A DNA stretch of 64,000 bases from Paraburkholderia caribensis (GTDB lineage Bacteria > Pseudomonadota > Gammaproteobacteria > Burkholderiales > Burkholderiaceae): assembly GCF_002902945.1 (NCBI RefSeq), contig NZ_CP026101.1:868001-932000 (forward strand). Reading direction: 5' to 3'. Positions 37,301-45,972 of the stretch are shown here, in pieces. The notes under the pieces are model-generated. The model was not told where the DNA came from. It made no database searches and saw nothing but the letters and a program-made list of their open reading frames with translations. The position numbers and the translations under genes were made by a program. Position 1 is the stretch's first letter; each line of letters opens with the position of its first letter.

Positions 37301-38728
37301 ATGAGCGAGAACAACTCCGATAACGCCGGTACACCCGGCACACCCTCTCCTTCGACGAGCCAACCCGGCGCAGCCGGGTCGCCATCGTCACCGGCCCCTT
37401 CATCGACGCCCTCGGCCCCCGCGCCGACGCCCACTCCCGCACGGGAAGCCAAAGAAGCCGCTTCCACCGACTCCCCCGAAAGCGCCTCCAACGTGACGCC
37501 CGAGAACGCGGCCGCCGCGCAGCGAAGCGACGCGGAGCAGGCGCGCACGAACGCCGCTGCGCAGGCCGCCGCGCAACAGGAAGCGGCGGCGCGGGTGCAA
37601 TCGGTGGTGTCGAATGCGGAGCGGGCGGCGGCGACGGCAGCGACGGCTGGCGCACCTGCCGCGAGCGCGGCGTCTGGCGCGGCGGACGCTGCCGCCAAGG
37701 CGCCTGCGGGCGGCGAGCCGTACGGCGAGCCCGATGGCACGCTTGGCGCGTCGGGTAAAACCGGCGGCGCTCCGCCCCCGGGCTTCGGCTCGGCGCCGGA
37801 TTTCGGCGCGTCCAATCCGCCACCGGCCAGTGCGTATCCGCCGGGGCCGCCTGCCTATCTGAAGCACAACGACTCCGCGTGGTCCGTATTCGGACGCATC
37901 GTCGCGGCGCGCGCGCGGCAGATTTTCGACCGCGCGGGCCGCCGGATCACGCAGCGCACGTTGCGCATCGGCGTGTCGGCGCGGATCTTTCACCCGGAGC
38001 CGGGTGCGAAAGGCCTGCGCGGCAAGACGCTGCAATATCTGGAGGAGTCGATCGCGCATTGGGTGATGTCGCGCGACGTGCTCGTCTTCATGATTCCGAC
38101 GGTCGGCCATCAGGGGATGCTGCATCCGAGCAACATCCGCCTGCGCGACTATGCGAAGCATCTGGACGGTCTGTTGCTGCAAGGCGGCGCCGATGTGTCG
38201 CCGCAGTCGTACGCTGAGGTGGCGACGCGTCCCGAATGGCCCGGCGATCGCGTGCGCGACATGTACGAACTCGAACTGCTGCACGAGTTCATCGAGTCGG
38301 GCAAGCCGGTGCTCGGCGTGTGCCGCGGTTGCCAATTGATCAACGTCGCGTTCGGCGGCACGCTGTATCAGGACATCGCGACGGATGTGCCGACGGCGGG
38401 TATCCACGTCAACGAGCATTACGACCAGCATCGACATTCGATTCATTTCCCCGAAGGCTCGACGCTCGTCAACATGTTCCCCGGACGGCGCGAAGCGATC
38501 GTCAATTCGATCCACCACCAGGCGGTCAACCAGCTGGGACGCGATCTGAACATCGAGGCGGTGTCGGGGAACGACGGCATCATCGAAGCCGTGCGCTACC
38601 GGCGCGCGCCGTTCGTGATGGGTGTGCAGTGGCACCCCGAGTTCCACCGCGCGGGCGGTCCCGAACTGCTCGATTGCACGCCGTTGCTCGATACGTTCCT
38701 GCGGGTCGCGCGCGAAACGCGTTTCTGA
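37301..38728 (+). CDS. PuuD-like gamma-glutamyl hydrolase (peptidase C26) with long disordered head
   Basis: Protein of 475 aa. About 185 N-terminal residues are low complexity (Ala, Pro, Ser, Gly, Glu) and probably disordered. The rest is a class I glutamine amidotransferase-like domain: nucleophile Cys in VLGVCRGCQLINV (near residue 340), LLLQGGADVSP, HHQAVNQLG, and the His-x-Glu pair in GVQWHPEFH. Such enzymes cut gamma-glutamyl-GABA in putrescine breakdown, but no other puu genes are nearby, so the substrate is open. The start at 37301 lacks a strong ribosome-binding site; an in-frame codon at 37214 gives unlikely sequence. Confidence 0.85.
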   Translation: MSENNSDNAGTPGTPSPSTSQPGAAGSPSSPAPSSTPSAPAPTPTPAREAKEAASTDSPESASNVTPENAAAAQRSDAEQARTNAAAQAAAQQEAAARVQSVVSNAERAAATAATAGAPAASAASGAADAAAKAPAGGEPYGEPDGTLGASGKTGGAPPPGFGSAPDFGASNPPPASAYPPGPPAYLKHNDSAWSVFGRIVAARARQIFDRAGRRITQRTLRIGVSARIFHPEPGAKGLRGKTLQYLEESIAHWVMSRDVLVFMIPTVGHQGMLHPSNIRLRDYAKHLDGLLLQGGADVSPQSYAEVATRPEWPGDRVRDMYELELLHEFIESGKPVLGVCRGCQLINVAFGGTLYQDIATDVPTAGIHVNEHYDQHRHSIHFPEGSTLVNMFPGRREAIVNSIHHQAVNQLGRDLNIEAVSGNDGIIEAVRYRRAPFVMGVQWHPEFHRAGGPELLDCTPLLDTFLRVARETRF

Positions 38729-38995
38729 TTGCCACGCCTTCGATCTGACGCGAGCGGGCCGCTGATGGCTCGCTCGCGTTTTTCGTTTCTGTTTGTCGCA
38801 AGGCTGCGCGGCACCTGGTTGCGAACCCAATCGCATGAGAAAACAACAGTCGTTTTTACGAACTTTTGCGGTTGCGTGTTGTATTGCTTAGTTGTCCGTT
38901 CATCTCGATTTAAAGTCCTGTCGTAGCGCGTCAGAAAGGGCGTATTCCGCGCGATAATCCGAGGCTGTTTCTGGATACGCATGGAGTATCGACGT

Positions 38996-39736
38996 ATGAA
39001 GTACCCCTTGGATCTGCGCCGCACGGTATTGCTCACGCTTGCTTGCGCGCTCATGCATGGCGGCGTTGCACAGGCGGCCGGCAAGGCGGCAGTGGGAGCG
39101 GGCGTCGTGCGCGCGGGCGCGGCGAAAGGCGCACCCGCCGGAACGCCGGACGCCCAAAACGATGCCGGCTCCGCCGACACTGCGGGCAGTGCACCCGGAC
39201 TCGACGCGAACCTCGACGCAAGCGGCAGCGTACAAGGCGATGTCGCCGATCTGATGCAACTGATCCACGACGGCGGTCTGACGGAAATGCGCACCACGTA
39301 TAACGGCGGCTATGGCGCTTCGATGTTCTTCCACGCGCAGAGCATGACGTACTACGTCGCGCTGTTTCAGGAGAAGCACTTCTGGCGCGTCATCAGGACA
39401 TCCGACCAGGCGCGGGCCGAATCCATCTATACCGGCTTCGTGCGGCAAACGGCCCAACTCGCGGACGTCGAGATTCGCCGGGCTCAGTTGCAGGCGCAGA
39501 AGGCATCGATCGAGCGGGTGATCGGCGAGTCGCAGGCGCGTGCGCAACGGCTGCAAGCGGATATCGAAGTGGCGCGTGCGCAGGAAGCGAAGGTCGCGGA
39601 CTATCAGCGGCAGACGCAGGACGAGACGCTCGCGTTGCGTGACGAAAAGGACAAGGCCCAGGTGCAATTGCGTCAGTTGCAGCAGCAGGTGCTGCAGTTG
39701 CAGCGTCAGGCGGAGGCAGGGCTGCCGGCCCGGTGA
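38996..39736 (+). CDS. DUF2968 family exported coiled-coil protein
   Basis: Protein of 246 aa; start at 38996 with GGAG 8 nt upstream. The signal peptide (TVLLTLACALMHGGVAQA) is followed by a low-complexity Ala/Gly stretch. A conserved block comes next (VADLMQLIHDGGLTEMRTTYNGGYGASMFFH, VALFQEKHFWRVIRTS). A long coiled coil from about residue 145 to the end is rich in Gln, Ala and Arg. The family is typical of Burkholderia-type bacteria and has no known function. It is followed by a strong terminator. The preceding 267 bp hold no gene; a lower-GC patch at 38830-38940 may contain its promoter. Confidence 0.8.
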   Translation: MKYPLDLRRTVLLTLACALMHGGVAQAAGKAAVGAGVVRAGAAKGAPAGTPDAQNDAGSADTAGSAPGLDANLDASGSVQGDVADLMQLIHDGGLTEMRTTYNGGYGASMFFHAQSMTYYVALFQEKHFWRVIRTSDQARAESIYTGFVRQTAQLADVEIRRAQLQAQKASIERVIGESQARAQRLQADIEVARAQEAKVADYQRQTQDETLALRDEKDKAQVQLRQLQQQVLQLQRQAEAGLPAR

Positions 39737-39789
39737 TCGCGTTCGCCGGGTCGCGAGGGCAACGCGGCGTTGTGGTTTGAAGGGAATGA

Positions 39790-39832
39790 GAAAAGGGCTG
39801 AGTCCAGGATTTCACTGAACTCAGCCCTTTTG
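39790..39832. terminator. Bidirectional intrinsic terminator
   Basis: Stem AAAAGGGCTGAGT (39791-39803) against ACTCAGCCCTTTT (39818-39830) with a 14-nt loop. T-rich on both strands, it serves the DUF2968 gene and the convergent gene ending at 39869. Confidence 0.88.
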
Positions 39833-39868
39833 TTTGAGACTGATTCGGATTGCCCGACGCTCGCGGAC

Positions 39869-41083
39869 TTACTTTGAAAAGCTATCGGGCACTTCGGTCA
39901 CGCGCCGCTGGGATATGTGGTTCATCCACTCGGTGCTGTTGGTGTTCACGCGGTCCTGGCGGACCGCGACGGGTGCGGCGTCCCGCACATGCGTGCCCGC
40001 CGACATCGTGACGGAATCATAGTCGCCGCTCAGGCGCGCCGAGGGCGCGAGAGGAGAGTAGTCACCTGCAACAGAGGGCAAGGGACGCGCGCGATATCCC
40101 GCCGAAAGCCGTGTTTCCGACGGTGCATGCCAGTCCGAAGTCGCATGCGAGCCGTGAGGCGGCGCGATGTCCAGCGTGTGCGCGACCGCATGGGGAAGGC
40201 GGCGCGCGCTCGTAGCGACGAACTCGTTGCGCTCGCGCTTCGTGGAGTTAGCTTTGCGTATGTCTCGCTCAGCATGATCGGCGCGGGATGGCTTTGCGCT
40301 CTTCGGCGGGACGCTTGCATAGGCATCGACAGCGCGCGGAGCGATGGGCATCGCGCGTTCAGCGGTGGTTCGCGACGCTTGTATAGCAGGCGTGTCGTGG
40401 CTGGCAGCGGGCGAAGCGGAAGCTCTCGAGGTCGCCGTCGTTGCGGGCACGGCGGGAGGGGAGGAGGCGCGCCCCGCGTCATTGCCCGACGTGGCGATCG
40501 CCGCGCTTGCGCCCGGCTTACGCGCCGTCAGATCGCCGCGCGCGCGATTCCACGCGACGGGCGCATCCGCCTGGCGTCCGATATTGCCGGAACGGCTGTG
40601 CACGCTTCCATCATGATCCGCGGCGGCGTGGAGCGTTACATCGGGCGCGGCGGCGAGGGTTGGCGACGCAGGCTGTCGTGGATGGTTCGCCATCAGCCAC
40701 GCAATCGCGGCCACGCCACCGATCACGCATGCGCCAGCCGCAAGCGTGCTCGGTTGACGGCCCTGCCGAGCCGGCGCGCGGGTCGGATGGCGCATGCCCA
40801 GTGGAGTCGGGCTGGGCTTGCCGGCAGGACCCGGACCAGCCTTGATATCGGGTTGCTGCCGCAGACTTTGCGGATCCCAGCGGCACAGGGCGCGGATCGC
40901 GTCGGAACTCAGGCAGAACGTGCGCAGCATCGCGGCGTACAGCGCCTTCAGTTCGGTACGGAAGCTGACATTGGGCGGCAGCAGCGACCATTCGCGGCCA
41001 AGCGAGCGAGATACCAGCTCAAGTGGGCGAAGGCGCGGCATTCTTATTTCGCCGACTACGAGTGTGAGTGGGGATGTCGACAC
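39869..41083 (-). CDS. Unrecognised single-pass membrane protein, Ala/Arg/Pro-rich
   Basis: I do not recognise this protein. It has 404 aa in the longest form. Residues 1-75 look folded (RMPRLRPLELVSRSLGREWSLLPPN, then FRTELKALYAAMLRTFCLSSDAIRALCRWDP). One hydrophobic helix lies near residues 113-132 (LAAGACVIGGVAAIAWLMA). The remainder, about 270 residues, is low complexity and likely disordered outside the membrane, ending TEVPDSFSK. The orientation would fit a periplasmic tail. The gene is bracketed by a bidirectional terminator and an AT-rich upstream patch with the palindrome CTAAATATTTAG at 41230-41241. ATG at 41083 has no strong ribosome-binding site; ATG at 41041 (MPRLRPLELV) is an alternative. 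Confidence 0.6.
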   Translation of the reverse strand: MSTSPLTLVVGEIRMPRLRPLELVSRSLGREWSLLPPNVSFRTELKALYAAMLRTFCLSSDAIRALCRWDPQSLRQQPDIKAGPGPAGKPSPTPLGMRHPTRAPARQGRQPSTLAAGACVIGGVAAIAWLMANHPRQPASPTLAAAPDVTLHAAADHDGSVHSRSGNIGRQADAPVAWNRARGDLTARKPGASAAIATSGNDAGRASSPPAVPATTATSRASASPAASHDTPAIQASRTTAERAMPIAPRAVDAYASVPPKSAKPSRADHAERDIRKANSTKRERNEFVATSARRLPHAVAHTLDIAPPHGSHATSDWHAPSETRLSAGYRARPLPSVAGDYSPLAPSARLSGDYDSVTMSAGTHVRDAAPVAVRQDRVNTNSTEWMNHISQRRVTEVPDSFSK

Positions 41084-41246
41084 GGTCTTCGCCTCGTTCT
41101 TGTTCGCGTGTTTGGCCTCGAAGCGGCGGACGACAGCAGATGTGAACGCAACGCACGTTCACGGCCCGGTCGAGGCGTTGGGTCGCGTTATCGTGGCAGA
41201 CGGTTGCCGACTCAACGATCAGATAAATCCTAAATATTTAGTAATC

Positions 41247-41804
41247 TTAATAATGTGTCGATTCGCGATCCAGTCGATAGACATATCTCAATGCAGTGAT
41301 ATCGACGCCGCCCATATGATCAGGCTCGGCGCCCGAGAACTGCCAGCCCTGCCGTTCGTAAAATGCGATTGCAGGAGCATTGCCTTCCAGCACATACAGA
41401 TACAGCTGCGCCTCGCCATGCTCGCGGGCCCAGTCCTGCGCGGCGCGCATCAGCAGCTTGCCTGCACCGATCCCCTGATGCGCGGGCAGCGTGTGCAGAT
41501 TGTCGAGCAGCACACCCCATGGCGAATCCGGCTGACGTTCGACGCACACGAAGCCGATCGGCTCGCCCGCCCGCACCGCGACCAGCACGATCCGCCGTTC
41601 GGCGCCCGGCGCGGACATCCGCGCGCGCCAGTACGACGCTCGCTCCTGCGCGACCTCGCCGTTCAGAAACGCGTCCGGCAGCAGCCCGCGATAGGTCGCC
41701 TGCCAGCTCGCGCTATGGATGGCGGCGATGAGATCGGCGTCGGCCTCGGTCGCGGGGCGCAGCGTGAGGGGCGAAAGCGTGGGCAGTGAAGCGGAATCGG
41801 ACAT
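41247..41804 (-). CDS. GNAT family N-acetyltransferase
   Basis: Protein of 185 aa; start at 41804 (MSDSASLPTLSPLTLRPATEAD). The acetyl-CoA loop is in LHTLPAHQGIGAGKLLMRA (Q-x-x-G-x-G). The late block AIAFYERQGWQFSG is also typical. It acetylates an amino group of an unknown small molecule or protein. An upstream in-frame codon at 41960 adds sequence that does not fit the family. No operon partner. Confidence 0.88.
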   Translation of the reverse strand: MSDSASLPTLSPLTLRPATEADADLIAAIHSASWQATYRGLLPDAFLNGEVAQERASYWRARMSAPGAERRIVLVAVRAGEPIGFVCVERQPDSPWGVLLDNLHTLPAHQGIGAGKLLMRAAQDWAREHGEAQLYLYVLEGNAPAIAFYERQGWQFSGAEPDHMGGVDITALRYVYRLDRESTHY

Positions 41805-42218
41805 TGCGGCGGTATGGCGCGGTAGAAAGCAACGGATCGGCCGCCAGCACGCGGCAAGAGAGTCACGATACGGCGCATGTCGCCCGGCGTCACCTGGCGC
41901 GGCTTGCCAGTCGAAAACCGCGTCGGAAGAATTTTCTTGGAAGAGGGCTATCGTAAGCAAATTGTATTAAATGCGCACCCTCCAGAGTAACGTTATTATC
42001 ACGGCAGGCGCATGTTGTAAGTGAAATATCACGTTTACCCTGATATCTCGACAGCATCTGCCGCATGAGAATACCGCGCCCACGTAAAGCGCCGCGTCCT
42101 GACGGGCGCAGACGCGACCCGGCCGAGCCGGACCGGGCATCCGCGCCATTCCGGCGGATCGTTTGAACTGCCCAGCGCTGTCTGTTCCTGCAGTCAGCGG
42201 GCCCATTTCGAGAAAGTC
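41805..42218. other. Divergent intergenic region between GNAT gene and citrate transporter
   Basis: About 410 bp without a convincing gene. It contains an AT-rich segment at 41955-42060 (for example GTAACGTTATTATCAC and TGAAATATCACG) that is the likely promoter area for the transporter. I found no clear -35/-10 pair or known regulator box. Confidence 0.4.
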
Positions 42219-43520
42219 ATGGCAACTGCATCCCATGCTCAAGTAGCGACGGACGAATCCAAGGTTCGTACGGTATTCCGCGTCGTCAGCGGCAACTTCC
42301 TGGAAATGTACGACTTCATGGTCTACGGCTATTACGCCGCTGCGATCGCGAAGACGTATTTTCCGAGCGGCAATGAATTCGCATCGCTGATGCTGTCGCT
42401 GTCGGTGTTCGGCGCAGGGTTCCTGATGCGTCCGCTCGGCGCGATCGTGCTCGGCGCGTACATCGATCACCACGGCCGCCGCAAGGGGCTGATCTTGACG
42501 CTCGCGCTGATGGCGCTTGGCACGCTCACCGTCGCGTCGATCCCGGGCTACGCGACGATCGGCGTGCTCGCGCCCGTGCTCGTGCTGATCGGGCGTCTGT
42601 TGCAAGGCTTCTCGGCGGGTGTGGAGCTGGGCGGCGTGTCGGTCTATCTGTCGGAGATCGCGACCAAGGGCAACAAGGGCTTCTATTGCTCGTGGCAATC
42701 GGGCAGCCAGCAAGTGGCCGTCGTGTTCGCCGCGCTGATCGGCGTGGTGCTGAACCGCATACTGCCCGCCGACCAGATGACGTCATGGGGCTGGCGCGTG
42801 CCGTTCCTGATCGGCTGTCTGATCGTGCCGTTCCTGTTCATCATTCGCCGCTCGCTGAAGGAAACGGAAGAGTTCCTGGCGAAGAAGCATCGTCCCTCCG
42901 TCAGCGAGATTTTTTCGTCGATGCTGCAGAACTGGGGCGTCGTGCTGGGCGGCATGGGCATGGTCATCATGACGACGGTGTCGTTCTACATGATCACGGC
43001 GTACACGCCGACCTTCGGCAAGGAAGTGCTGAAACTTTCGTCGATCGACACGCTGATCGTCACGGTTTGCATCGGCGTATCGAACCTGATCTGGCTGCCT
43101 GTGTCGGGCGCGATTTCGGATCGCGTCGGCCGCCGTCCCGTGCTGCTGACGTTCACGATCCTCACGATCCTGACGTCGTATCCGGCCGTGCAATGGCTCG
43201 TCGCCGATCCGTCGTTCGCGCGCCTCCTGATGGTCGAGCTGTGGCTCTCGTTCCTGTACGGCTGCTACAACGGCGGCATGGTCGTCGCGCTGACGGAGGT
43301 GATGCCAGCCGACGTGCGCACGGCGGGCTTCTCGCTGGCATACAGCCTCGCGACGACGATCGGCGGCTTCACGCCCGCGATCGCGACGTACCTGATCCAC
43401 TCGACGGGCAACAAGGCAGCGCCCGGCCTGTGGATGAGCGTGGCGGCCGTGTGCGGCCTGATCGCGACGCTCGTGCTGTATCGCACGCCGGAAGCGCGTA
43501 ACCAGTATCGGACGGCGTAA
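42219..43520 (+). CDS. MHS-family MFS transporter, citrate-proton symporter type (CitA/TcuC-like)
   Basis: Inner-membrane protein of 433 aa with 12 helices. It closely follows CitA of enterobacteria block by block: SGNFLEMYDFMVYGYYAAAIAKTYFP, LGAYIDHHGRRKGL (MFS motif A), GRLLQGFSAGVELGGVSVYLSEIATKGNKGF, and SDRVGRRPVLL in the second half. Likely substrates are citrate or a related tricarboxylate, imported with protons. No tricarballylate oxidation genes are nearby. A hairpin terminator follows 50 bp after the stop. Confidence 0.88.
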   Translation: MATASHAQVATDESKVRTVFRVVSGNFLEMYDFMVYGYYAAAIAKTYFPSGNEFASLMLSLSVFGAGFLMRPLGAIVLGAYIDHHGRRKGLILTLALMALGTLTVASIPGYATIGVLAPVLVLIGRLLQGFSAGVELGGVSVYLSEIATKGNKGFYCSWQSGSQQVAVVFAALIGVVLNRILPADQMTSWGWRVPFLIGCLIVPFLFIIRRSLKETEEFLAKKHRPSVSEIFSSMLQNWGVVLGGMGMVIMTTVSFYMITAYTPTFGKEVLKLSSIDTLIVTVCIGVSNLIWLPVSGAISDRVGRRPVLLTFTILTILTSYPAVQWLVADPSFARLLMVELWLSFLYGCYNGGMVVALTEVMPADVRTAGFSLAYSLATTIGGFTPAIATYLIHSTGNKAAPGLWMSVAAVCGLIATLVLYRTPEARNQYRTA

Positions 43521-43568
43521 GGGGCGTTGCGCCTGGCGCCGGCCTCGTCCGGTTCCGAAGCTGAAAAT

Positions 43569-43598
43569 GAAAACCCCCGCATGTGTGCGGGGGTTTTT
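43569..43598. terminator. Intrinsic terminator between convergent genes
   Basis: Stem AAAACCCCCGCA against TGCGGGGGTTTT with a TGTG-type loop, followed by a T-run on the plus strand and preceded by an A-run. It serves the citrate transporter and, on the minus strand, the TPR gene. Confidence 0.9.
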
Positions 43599-43631
43599 TG
43601 TTTGACCGACGGCTTCGACGAAGTCCGGCGC

Positions 43632-45479
43632 TCAGCTGCGCAGCGCCGCCGCAACCTCTTCGACGACTTCCTTCCACGCACCGGGCCGCGGCTGCCGCAC
43701 GAGCCGCGCCGACGGATACCACGGGCTGCGCGCTTCGCGCGTGAACCAGCGCCAGTCGGCGGCGAACGGCAGCATCAGCCAGAGCGGCTTGTCGAGCGCG
43801 CCCGCCAGGTGGGCGATGGCCGTGTCGACCGACACCACGGCGTCGAGTCGCTCGATGATCGCCGCCGTATCCGCGAAGTCGCGGATACGCTCATCGAAGC
43901 GATGAATGTTCTTCGCGCGCGGATGGGCGTCGAGCGCGGCGCGTTCGTCGTCGCCGAGTGCGGGCTGCAGCACGATCCAGTCGATGCCGTCGAGCGCGAA
44001 CAGCGGTTCGAGCGCGGCCAGCGGCAGCGAGCGGTTTTCCTGACGCTGTGCGCGTCCCGACCACGCAAGGCCGATCTTGCGCTTCGCGTGGCCGCCGAGC
44101 GAGCCTCGCCAGGCGCGGCGCGATGCGGCAGGCGCATTCAGGTACGGCGTGCGCGCCGGAATCGTGTCCAGTTCGGTGCCGAGCGCGAGCGGCAGGCTCA
44201 ACAGCGGGCATTGCAGGTCGGCGCGGGGCCGCGGCGCGCCTTGCGCAATCAGCGTGACGCGCCATTGTTGCGCCGTCGGTCCGAGCAGCGACAGTAGCTG
44301 TGGCTGCACTTCGAGCACGACGCGCGCGGCGCGCTGGGCCACCACCTCGACGAAACGCACGAATTGCAGCGTGTCGCCGAAACCCTGTTCGGCGTGCACG
44401 AGCAGCGTACGCCCGGCAATCGGCTCGCCGTTCCAGCGCGGCAGCGGCGTCGCGTCCGGCGGAAGCGGCGCGGTTTCCAGCCGCCATTCGTATTCGGGCA
44501 GACCGCGCTTGAAGTCGCCGAGCGTGAGCAGCGTCACGCCGCGATTCATATGCGCCATCGGCAGATCGGGCCGCAGCCGCAGCGCCTGTTCGAACGCGCG
44601 CAGGGCGGCGTCGTACGCGCCGAGGGCATGATGGGCGGCGCCGAGGCTCAGCCACGCGAGCGCGAAGTTCGGGTCGTGACCCACGGCGAGTTCGAAACGC
44701 GGCCGCGCTTCTTCGTGACGGCCGAGCGAGGCGAGCGCGTTGCCGAGGCCGAATAGCGCGGGCGGCAGGTTCGCCTGCAGTGCGAGGACGGCTTCGAACT
44801 CCGCAACGGCCTCATGGTGCTGTCCCGTCGCGTCCAGCGTATTGCCCAGGTTGAAGCGGGCGGCGACGAAGCGCGGCTCGATCTTGAGCGCCGCCCGGAA
44901 ATGCGCGATTGCCTCCTTGGTCGAGCCGAGCGCATTGAGCGCCATGCCGATGTTGTTGTGCGCGCCGGCATGGCCGGGCCGCAGTTCGAGTGCGCGCCGG
45001 AACGAATCGACGGCTTCGCGGTGCCGGCCGAGCGCGTGCAGCGCATTGCCGAGATTGACGTGCGACGACGCGTCCATCGGCTGCAGGCGCAGTGATTTCT
45101 GGAACGCGTCGACGGCGTCTTCGTGGCGCCCGGCGAGCGCGTACGCATTGCCGAGGTTGTAATGCGCCATCGGAAACGTCGGCGCGAGCGTCAGCGCATT
45201 GCGAAAGCGTTCGATTGCCTGGTCGAGCCGGCCGAGCGCCTTCAGCGCGTTGCCGAGGTTCAGTTGCAGCGCGGCGTCCTGCGGGCGCAAATCCGCGGCG
45301 CGGCGCACGAGGTCGGCCGCTTCTTCGTGCTGGCCTTGCTGATGGCGCAGCACGCCAAGCAGATGCAGCGCATCGACGTGGACGGGATCGAGTTCGAGCG
45401 TGGCGCGATAGTCGCGCTCGGCGTCGGCGAGCCGTCCATCGCGATGCGCGCTGTAGGCGCGGTCGAAAACTGGATGCAT
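43632..45479 (-). CDS. TPR-repeat protein with glycosyltransferase-like C-terminal domain
   Basis: Protein of 615 aa; start at 45479 (MHPVFDRAYSAHRDG). About nine tetratricopeptide repeats cover residues 1 to about 330, each like 'AHYNLGNAYALAGRHEDAVDAFQKSLRLQP'. The C-terminal half (RTLLVHAEQGFGDTLQFVRF ... RKIGLAWSGRAQRQENRSLPL ... VSVDTAIAHLAGALDKPLWLMLPFAADWRW) resembles GT9/GT41-like GT-B domains that often follow TPRs in bacteria. It may glycosylate proteins or act as a scaffold; no partner gene is nearby. The upstream 90 bp are shared with the divergent arsR promoter. Confidence 0.8.
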   Translation of the reverse strand: MHPVFDRAYSAHRDGRLADAERDYRATLELDPVHVDALHLLGVLRHQQGQHEEAADLVRRAADLRPQDAALQLNLGNALKALGRLDQAIERFRNALTLAPTFPMAHYNLGNAYALAGRHEDAVDAFQKSLRLQPMDASSHVNLGNALHALGRHREAVDSFRRALELRPGHAGAHNNIGMALNALGSTKEAIAHFRAALKIEPRFVAARFNLGNTLDATGQHHEAVAEFEAVLALQANLPPALFGLGNALASLGRHEEARPRFELAVGHDPNFALAWLSLGAAHHALGAYDAALRAFEQALRLRPDLPMAHMNRGVTLLTLGDFKRGLPEYEWRLETAPLPPDATPLPRWNGEPIAGRTLLVHAEQGFGDTLQFVRFVEVVAQRAARVVLEVQPQLLSLLGPTAQQWRVTLIAQGAPRPRADLQCPLLSLPLALGTELDTIPARTPYLNAPAASRRAWRGSLGGHAKRKIGLAWSGRAQRQENRSLPLAALEPLFALDGIDWIVLQPALGDDERAALDAHPRAKNIHRFDERIRDFADTAAIIERLDAVVSVDTAIAHLAGALDKPLWLMLPFAADWRWFTREARSPWYPSARLVRQPRPGAWKEVVEEVAAALRS

Positions 45480-45544
45480 GACGCAGGCGAGGGTGTGATG
45501 CAGGAAAACCCGCATTTTCCCATACTCGGCGCATGCCCCCCGAC

Positions 45545-45593
45545 TTGACGCGGGCAGTGTTGCTCAATAACATATGAACATCTGTTCATATGT
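45545..45593 (+). promoter_or_regulatory. ArsR/SmtB-type operator overlapping the metal-efflux promoter
   Basis: A perfect 11-2-11 palindrome lies at 45570-45593: ACATATGAACA, two bases, then its reverse complement. It has the ATGAACA-N-TGTTCAT core of SmtB/CzrA-type 12-2-12 operators. TTGACG (45545-45550) and TAACAT (45568-45573) with 17 bp spacing form a promoter whose -10 enters the palindrome, so a bound repressor would block RNA polymerase. The regulator gene starts 35 bp further on. Confidence 0.85.
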
Positions 45594-45627
45594 GTGTATC
45601 GACGCTGCGTCGATACGGGTGCCCTCC

Positions 45628-45972
45628 ATGTCTACCGTGCTCTCTTTGAATGCCGACGACCGTGTCGTACAGATCGCCGATCTGTTCCGCCTGCTGGGCG
45701 ACCCGACTCGCCTGCGCATCGTGCTCGCGTGCGTGGACGAGCGGCGCGCGGTGGGCGCGATCGCCGAATCGCTGAGTCTGTCGCCTTCGCTCGTCAGCCA
45801 TCATCTGCGGCTGTTGCGCGCGGCGCGCATCGTACGCGCGGAGCGGCAGGGCAAGCAGGTTTTCTACGTCGCCGCCGACGGCCACATCAGCGGCATGCTG
45901 ACCGACATGCTCGAGCACGTCGCGGAGCCCGTCAGCGAATCCGCCGCCGACCTCACGCAGGACCACGCATGA
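45628..45972 (+). CDS. ArsR/SmtB-family metal-sensing repressor
   Basis: Winged-helix protein of 114 aa. The recognition helix region is AESLSLSPSLVSHHLRLLRAARIV, preceded by LFRLLGDPTRLRIVLAC. A conserved Asp/His set at the C-terminus (DGHISGMLTDMLEHVAEP) matches the alpha-5 zinc site (D-x-H ... H-x-x-E/H) of SmtB/CzrA-type sensors, so zinc or a similar ion is the likely signal. An in-frame ATG at 45574 lies inside the operator and downstream of the -10, and is therefore rejected as start. Its stop overlaps the efflux gene start (ATGA at 45969). Confidence 0.88.
   Translation: MSTVLSLNADDRVVQIADLFRLLGDPTRLRIVLACVDERRAVGAIAESLSLSPSLVSHHLRLLRAARIVRAERQGKQVFYVAADGHISGMLTDMLEHVAEPVSESAADLTQDHA

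Noticed and set aside
39917..41233. A 438-codon plus-strand frame opposite the unrecognised membrane protein
   Set aside because: Very Arg-rich without membrane helix or motif, and it would read through the AT-rich promoter patch; the minus-strand frame has a better composition and signals.
45574..45627. Upstream ATG as start of the ArsR repressor (would add MNICSYVCIDAASIRVPS)
   Set aside because: The codon lies within the operator palindrome at the expected transcription start, without space for a ribosome-binding site.
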